A stretch of 64,000 nt of DNA. Source: an uncultured Flavobacteriales bacterium. Its GTDB lineage: Bacteria > Bacteroidota > Bacteroidia > Flavobacteriales_D > Crocinitomicaceae. Below the pieces are notes generated by a model. The model did not search any database and was not told the origin of the DNA. It worked only from the letters and a program-made list of their open reading frames with translations. The stretch is taken from assembly GCA_913054135.1 (NCBI GenBank), contig CAJXJK010000001.1:310001-374000 (forward strand). Reading direction: 5' to 3'. Position numbers and translations under genes: made by a program. Of this stretch, positions 59,881 to 64,000 are shown in pieces (position 1 is the stretch's first letter; each line of letters opens with the position of its first letter).

Positions 59881-61932
59881 TTATTTACTTTGATCTATTT
59901 TCTTCACCATTGTTAAAATGGTTGCGACACCAATTGTGTCTCCTGTTTCATCATACATGTCCACCAAGAATTTCACAATTCCTTTTGCCACGTCTTCATC
60001 ATTCTTTTTCTCTTGGTCGATTTTTTCTTTTACTGTGAAACGCACACCCATTGTTGTACCGATATAAACTGGTTTTGTGAATCTACATTCATCAATTCCG
60101 TAATTTAATAGAACCGGCCCTTTTCTTGGATCAACAAATAATCCGGCAGCTTTAGCTAATACAAAATAACCGTGAGCAACTCTTTGCTCAAACATGGTAC
60201 CGTCTAGTGAAGTTGCATCAACATGGGCATAGAAGTTATCTCCTGATACATTTGCAAAGTTCACGATATCAGCTTCAGTTACTGTATGCTTATGTGTAAA
60301 CACTGTATCTCCAACCTTCAACTCTTCAAAGTGTTGTCTGAACACATGAGGATTTGCTTCTGGAGTATCAGCTCCGTATTGAAACTGTTTTGTAATTGCT
60401 GTAATTGTTTGAGGATGTCCTTGAATGGCTGTTCTTTGCAGGTAATGCTTAACCCCTCTGATTCCACCCATCTCTTCTCCTCCACCTGCTCTACCAGGTC
60501 CGCCATGCACTAACATTGGCATTGGAGAACCATGACCTGTAGATTCTGCCGCACATCTTTCATTTAAGATATGAATACGTCCGTGCATTGAAGCCGCTTC
60601 AACTGTATATTCAGTTGCAATATCCATATCAGATGTAACGATAGAAGAAACTAAAGAACCTTTTCCTAATCTTGCAATTGCAACAGCATCTGCCAAATCT
60701 TTATACGGCATTAAAGTAGTCACTGGTCCAAAACATTCAATATTATGGGCTCCTGTTTTTGTATGTGGGTCGTCATTTCTAAAAACAATTGGTGCCATGA
60801 AAGCTCCTTTGTCTTTATCTGCGCCAATCACATCAAAATCATCTAAGTCTCCAATGACGATATTTTGTTCTTTTTGAAGCAACTCAACGTTTGCTCTAAC
60901 TCTTTCAACTTGAAGTCTATTTATAAGCGATCCCATTCTTACTGATTTATCAGCAGGATCACCAATAGTATTTTTCGCTAACCTTGCAGCTAATGCAGAT
61001 TGTACGTCATCCATTAATGCTTCAGGGACAATTACTCTTCTTACCGAAGTACATTTTTGACCTGCCTTAATGGTAATTTCTTTTTGAACTTCTTTAATGA
61101 AGATGTCAAAATCTTTAGTTCCAGGAACAGCATCCTTACCAAGAACAGCAGCATTTAAGGAATCACATTCTAAGTTAAAAGCAACATTATCATTTTGAAT
61201 GTTATCCTGACCCCCAATTATTGCTCCTGTTGCAGCAGAACCTGTAAAAGTCACGGTATCTTCTGCTCCAGCAAAATCAATAACCCCTCTACCTAAACCA
61301 ACCACTAATTGAAGTGCTCCTTCAGGTAAAATTTTAGAATCAATGATATCTCTTACCATCACCTCAGTCAGGTAACAAGTATGTTCGGATGGCTTAACTA
61401 CTGCTGGAACACCAGCTAATAAATTCACTGCAATTTTCTCAAGCATTCCCCAAATTGGAAAATTGAATGCATTGATATGAATAGCTACTCCTTGTTTAGG
61501 CACCATGATGTGATGACCAATAAAAGAGCCGCCTTTTGATAAGGGAACTGCAGAACCTTCAACATGGTATGGTAAATCTGGCAATTGTCTTCTTAAGGAC
61601 GCATTGGCGAAAAGGTTTCCTATTCCACCTTCGATATCTATCCAAGAATCAACTCTTGTAGCACCTGTCCAAGCAGAAACTTCGTAATACTTTCTTTTGT
61701 TAGATTGTAAGAAAAGTGCCAATTCTTTCAGCATCAACCCTCTTTGAGTAAAAGTCATTTTTCTCAAAGTACGGCCGCCTTTTTCTTTGGCGTAATCCAT
61801 CATGCCTGAATAATCAAGGCCAACTGATGAGCATGTTCCGAATTGTTCTCCTGTAATTGCGTTAAATAGTTCTGTCTCTACACCTTCTCCACTGATCCAC
61901 TCCCCTTTGACATAATTCTGATAATTTGTCAT
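59881..61932 (-). CDS. paaZ: PaaZ bifunctional aldehyde dehydrogenase/oxepin-CoA hydrolase
   Basis: 683 residues from MTNYQNYVKGEWISGEG. The first 530 residues are an aldehyde dehydrogenase with FTGSAATG, the general-base Glu in NLECDS near 254 and the catalytic Cys in AGQKCTS near 294. A MaoC-like hydratase domain follows, with VSGDNFYAHVD near 565 and FEQRVAHGYFVL. PaaZ opens the oxepin-CoA ring and oxidises the aldehyde in phenylacetate breakdown. The track start at 61965 adds 11 unmatched residues. Confidence 0.94.
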   Translation of the reverse strand: MTNYQNYVKGEWISGEGVETELFNAITGEQFGTCSSVGLDYSGMMDYAKEKGGRTLRKMTFTQRGLMLKELALFLQSNKRKYYEVSAWTGATRVDSWIDIEGGIGNLFANASLRRQLPDLPYHVEGSAVPLSKGGSFIGHHIMVPKQGVAIHINAFNFPIWGMLEKIAVNLLAGVPAVVKPSEHTCYLTEVMVRDIIDSKILPEGALQLVVGLGRGVIDFAGAEDTVTFTGSAATGAIIGGQDNIQNDNVAFNLECDSLNAAVLGKDAVPGTKDFDIFIKEVQKEITIKAGQKCTSVRRVIVPEALMDDVQSALAARLAKNTIGDPADKSVRMGSLINRLQVERVRANVELLQKEQNIVIGDLDDFDVIGADKDKGAFMAPIVFRNDDPHTKTGAHNIECFGPVTTLMPYKDLADAVAIARLGKGSLVSSIVTSDMDIATEYTVEAASMHGRIHILNERCAAESTGHGSPMPMLVHGGPGRAGGGEEMGGIRGVKHYLQRTAIQGHPQTITAITKQFQYGADTPEANPHVFRQHFEELKVGDTVFTHKHTVTEADIVNFANVSGDNFYAHVDATSLDGTMFEQRVAHGYFVLAKAAGLFVDPRKGPVLLNYGIDECRFTKPVYIGTTMGVRFTVKEKIDQEKKNDEDVAKGIVKFLVDMYDETGDTIGVATILTMVKKIDQSK

Positions 61933-61993
61933 TTTGCTGCGAATTTTGAAGTATAAAATTAGCAATTAAATCAGACAATTTGGTTGAAATCGA

Positions 61994-62371
61994 TCAATTA
62001 AGACAGTAAGTGTGACCCTTGATTTTTTCTTCAGTGAATTCTAAAACCCCATCAAAATCGAGATCAGTCGATTTGGTATATGTAATTTGCCAAACGTAAA
62101 CAGCATCATCAAGATATTCGCCTTTCTCGTCTTTTGGCTCCCAATAAGCATCTTGGTCAGTTGTCTCAAACATAACTTCTCCCCATCTATTGAATAAAAT
62201 CAAGTGATAGTTTTTATATTCCATATCGGTGAATACATGAAATCCATCAGGAGTTCCTCCATCACAATCCCAGGGCGAGAAATGCCTAGGGACGTAAATA
62301 TGCAAAGAGTCTTCTTGCGCGGAGGCAGTGAACGAACAAAACAAGAAAATAAAGACTAATGCTTTCATCAT
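61994..62371 (-). CDS. Stand-alone CHU_C (gliding-associated C-terminal) domain protein
   Basis: 125 residues: signal peptide (TASA-QED) and then only the CHU_C-type domain. IYVPRHFSPWDCDGGTPDGFHV corresponds to the usual vPnaFtPngDG.nD segment, and YHLILFNRWGEVMFETTDQDAYW to the core strand pair, then AVYVWQITY. In other proteins this domain is the C-terminal T9SS-type tail of very large adhesins. Here it has no cargo. An extra Cys-containing end HTYCLN replaces the usual terminal strand. It could be an orphan sorting domain or a small surface protein. Confidence 0.8.
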   Translation of the reverse strand: MMKALVFIFLFCSFTASAQEDSLHIYVPRHFSPWDCDGGTPDGFHVFTDMEYKNYHLILFNRWGEVMFETTDQDAYWEPKDEKGEYLDDAVYVWQITYTKSTDLDFDGVLEFTEEKIKGHTYCLN

Positions 62372-62402
62372 TTAGTTGACGAAAGCATTATCAGCTAGTT
62401 GC

Positions 62403-62438
62403 TTAAAGCTTAGAGAATTTCAATGTTTGAGAAATAAA
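62403..62438 (-). pseudogene. Orphan T9SS sorting tail QTLKFSKL
   Basis: After the stop codon of the PorV homologue the same frame reads FISQTLKFSKL and a stop. The last eight residues are identical to the C-terminus of the T9SS cargo encoded 1.2 kb upstream at 63633. There is no start or upstream gene, so it is a leftover 3' end. Confidence 0.65.
62404..62431 (+). repeat. 28-bp direct repeat, copy A
   Basis: It matches copy B at 63634-63661 at 26 of 28 positions (TAAAGCTTAGAGAA then AATGTTTGAG on either side of two changes). The two copies flank the porV homologue. Confidence 0.8.
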
Positions 62439-63551
62439 TCAGTTAAACATATAGCTCAAAGTAAATCTCATAGTATTAGAAAGAGGGTTATTCTGAGTAA
62501 GACTTGCCAAATAAGATGCATCCAAACCAAAAGATTTAAACTTAATTCCGGCGCCAAGACTAACAAATCTTCTATTTCCTTTGGAAGGATGCTCATAAAA
62601 GTAACCTGACCTCAAACTCAACAAATCTCTATAAACATATTCCACTCCTCCTCCTATTGTCAGCTCTTTTATTTCTCCCATCAACCCATCTTGGGAATCA
62701 TTAAATGATCTAAACACGCCCTGAATTGCAGAAATATTATTGACATTGGCACTTGAACTTGGGACCATCAATTTATTTAAATCCATTGATACAATAATTT
62801 TATGATCGGCTCCAACATCAAGTCCAAAAGCACTTCCAATTCTCAAGTTGGCCGGCAGATAATCTTTGTTCTCAATTGTAGAATAAAAAGATTTGTTGCC
62901 AATGTTTGATATTGCAGCTCCCCAAGACCAACAACCTTTCATCTTACCTACTGAAAATTTTCTTGACATATAGGCATATGATAAATCGACTGCTCCAACC
63001 ATAGCAGCTTTCACTATCAATGAATCAGGACTAACGTTCTGAAGAGCATCAGAATAAATGAATTTCCCGTTTAGACCAACAGAACTATGCTCGGAAATTT
63101 TAAAACTGTAGCCTCCTAAAAGTTCTAAATCGTTAGAAACAAAATCACCTGAAACAAGACTCGAGCCGTTGAAAAGAGGCTGATTCGCATCTGAAAGGTA
63201 GCGGATAGAACCACCTAATGAATGTCGATCATCAGATCCAAGCTTAGTAAAAGATGAAACATATATCAAATGAATATCAGTAACCAGACTATAAAGCCAC
63301 GGTGAATATGAGACACTGATTCCTCCAAGTTCTTCTGAAAAACCAATATTTGCGGTATTCCAATGAAATGAATTTTGACCTGAAGAAACAGCCACTCCTG
63401 CATCTCCTAATGAGCTTGATCTAGCATCTGGTGAAAAAAGTAAGAACGGAAAAGATACTTTTATTGTGTTTGATTGCAAATGTTGGGAAATAGACTGGCT
63501 ATATCCATGATAAGAAAGCGAAAAGAAGAATGCGATCAAAAATACTTTCAT
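62439..63551 (-). CDS. porV: PorV-family T9SS outer-membrane protein
   Basis: 370 residues with a signal peptide (YHGYS-QSI). VSFPFLLFSPDARSSSLGDAGVAVSSGQNSFHWN is the PorV N-terminal signature, and FRSFNDSQDGLMGEIKELTIGGGVEYVYRDLLSLRSGYFYEHPSKGNRRFVSLGAG is the conserved C-terminal region. PorV (LptO) binds T9SS cargo tails at the translocon and passes them on to the attachment complex. Flanking direct repeats and a nearby T9SS cargo gene suggest it may be an extra copy rather than the housekeeping one; I cannot see other copies. Confidence 0.83.
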   Translation of the reverse strand: MKVFLIAFFFSLSYHGYSQSISQHLQSNTIKVSFPFLLFSPDARSSSLGDAGVAVSSGQNSFHWNTANIGFSEELGGISVSYSPWLYSLVTDIHLIYVSSFTKLGSDDRHSLGGSIRYLSDANQPLFNGSSLVSGDFVSNDLELLGGYSFKISEHSSVGLNGKFIYSDALQNVSPDSLIVKAAMVGAVDLSYAYMSRKFSVGKMKGCWSWGAAISNIGNKSFYSTIENKDYLPANLRIGSAFGLDVGADHKIIVSMDLNKLMVPSSSANVNNISAIQGVFRSFNDSQDGLMGEIKELTIGGGVEYVYRDLLSLRSGYFYEHPSKGNRRFVSLGAGIKFKSFGLDASYLASLTQNNPLSNTMRFTLSYMFN

Positions 63552-63552
63552 T

Positions 63553-63580
63553 GGGCTCGTTTTAAAATAAAAACGAAGCC
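63553..63580 (-). promoter_or_regulatory. Hairpin directly upstream of the porV homologue
   Basis: On the minus strand GGCTTCGTTTT can pair with AAAACGAGCC (one bulged base), ending two bases before the ATG. There is no T run, so it is either a weak terminator for the upstream gene or a structure that covers the ribosome-binding region. Confidence 0.35.
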
Positions 63581-63632
63581 AGACCTAGTTTATTTCGCAG
63601 ACTAAAGAAATCAAACAAGAAAAGAATGGAAC

Positions 63633-64000
63633 CTAAAGCTTAGAGAACTTTAATGTTTGAGTACCGAATTCAGTATTTACATTTAAAAAATAAAATCCTG
63701 CCTGTAGATCATACAAATCAATTTGATGAAAATCAGACTCAACAATTTCTGATCTCAGAATCTTTCCAGACATGTCAATCAATTGAATATCTGAAATCCA
63801 ATCAGAAGACTCTAAATTAATGATGTCATTTGCGGGATTTGGGAACAAATTCAATTCAAGATTAGAAAGATCACCGAATCCAACATCATCCGACACAATG
63901 GCAACAAAATTCTGAATTTCACCGGCAGCCAAGATATAATTGAATTCTCTCACTTCTAGATCAAATGTACCTGGAGTAATGAATTGCAAATCAATGGTTG
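63633..64000 (-). CDS. T9SS cargo protein, C-terminal end with type A sorting domain (5' end outside window)
   Basis: The frame is open to the window edge (TIDLQFITPG), so the TTG at 63989 is not a real start. The last 75 residues form a T9SS type A sorting domain: LELNLFPNPANDIINLES, then IQLIDMSGKIL, LQAGFYFLNV and the end TQTLKFSKL. The protein is therefore exported through the type IX system and anchored or released at the surface. The catalytic or binding part lies beyond the window. Confidence 0.88.
   Translation of the reverse strand, partial: TIDLQFITPGTFDLEVREFNYILAAGEIQNFVAIVSDDVGFGDLSNLELNLFPNPANDIINLESSDWISDIQLIDMSGKILRSEIVESDFHQIDLYDLQAGFYFLNVNTEFGTQTLKFSKL
63634..63661 (+). repeat. 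28-bp direct repeat, copy B
   Basis: This copy is part of the T9SS cargo gene and encodes its C-terminal QTLKFSKL. Copy A is at 62404-62431, after the PorV homologue. Confidence 0.8.

Noticed and set aside
62376-62609. Plus-strand ORF over the end of the porV homologue
   Set aside because: It is antisense to porV and to the orphan sorting tail and has no recognisable features.
1-64000. tRNA, rRNA, CRISPR, insertion sequence, prophage or replication origin
   Set aside because: No gap is long enough or shows cloverleaf, repeat-spacer, transposase, phage or DnaA-box patterns by eye. A covariance-model scan would be needed to exclude short ncRNAs.

Overview
The window reads as a chromosomal segment of a low-GC marine-type member of the Bacteroidota, most likely order Flavobacteriales (a Cryomorphaceae/Crocinitomicaceae-like relative; this placement is inference). 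The evidence is the gliding and type IX secretion (T9SS) genes gldB, gldC, a porV homologue, PorG-like DUF6089 proteins, a T9SS type A sorting tail and a CHU_C domain, together with many lipoproteins ending in a lipobox Cys, and a recurring Bacteroidota -7 promoter box TAnnTTTG just upstream of genes. I see no tRNA, rRNA, CRISPR array, prophage or insertion sequence. No stretch longer than about 300 bases lacks a gene.

Layout. 1-4.6 kb: the 3' end of a PD-(D/E)XK nuclease gene, then a leftward panD / flippase / rfaE2 / MazG-like operon, a tiny candidate transcription unit, and prfB. 4.6-14.1 kb: gcvH-vanZ-tonB, then deoC-cysQ-gmd-fcl and a surface-polysaccharide set in which a WecA/TagO-type transferase is flanked by two paralogous Wzi/RemB-like outer-membrane proteins. 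14.2-20.3 kb: an aerobic respiration block (ctaB, two subunit III genes, subunit IV, two SCO-like proteins, DUF420) interrupted by an antisense lipoprotein. 20.2-32.1 kb: DUF6089 pair, ksgA-DUF4286-TPR-lipoprotein-serS, rplU-rpmA, a DMT transporter, a deoxynucleoside kinase, engB and gldC-gldB. 32.1-41.2 kb: a PorT-family protein, nadE, then a run of poorly characterised envelope proteins including an M48 metalloprotease and two paralogues with the mature N-terminus QDDLD(E/D)IFDDG. 41.3-46.6 kb: a propeller/Y_Y_Y histidine kinase, an unknown secreted protein and a LytTR response regulator. 46.6-49.7 kb: leftward sulfur-carrier / MoeB-rhodanese and FNR / ferredoxin genes with a decayed cysteine synthase remnant at their head. 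49.7-56.4 kb: a lipoprotein followed by an ECF sigma / FecR / TonB-receptor signalling cassette, a VOC protein with a WYL regulator, and lipoproteins. 56.5-64 kb: di-heme peroxidase, NifU-C/Mrp, enoyl-CoA hydratase, paaZ, a stand-alone CHU_C protein, a PorV homologue and the 3' end of a T9SS cargo gene.

The strongest unusual points are: an unannotated transcription unit with promoter box, 20-residue membrane peptide and terminator; ribosomal protein L27 fused to a SAP/Rho-N-like tail; a cytochrome oxidase subunit III carrying three soluble repeats between membrane helices; a frameshifted and truncated cysM remnant beside a CysO-like carrier with residues beyond its GG; direct repeats flanking the porV homologue that carry an orphan T9SS tail; a 32-bp perfect palindrome inside the histidine kinase gene; and several genes whose -7 box implies leaderless mRNAs.

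Several start codons in the ORF track were moved because promoter boxes, terminators, signal peptides or family length argue for a downstream start. All domain names come from reading the sequence; no database search was run.
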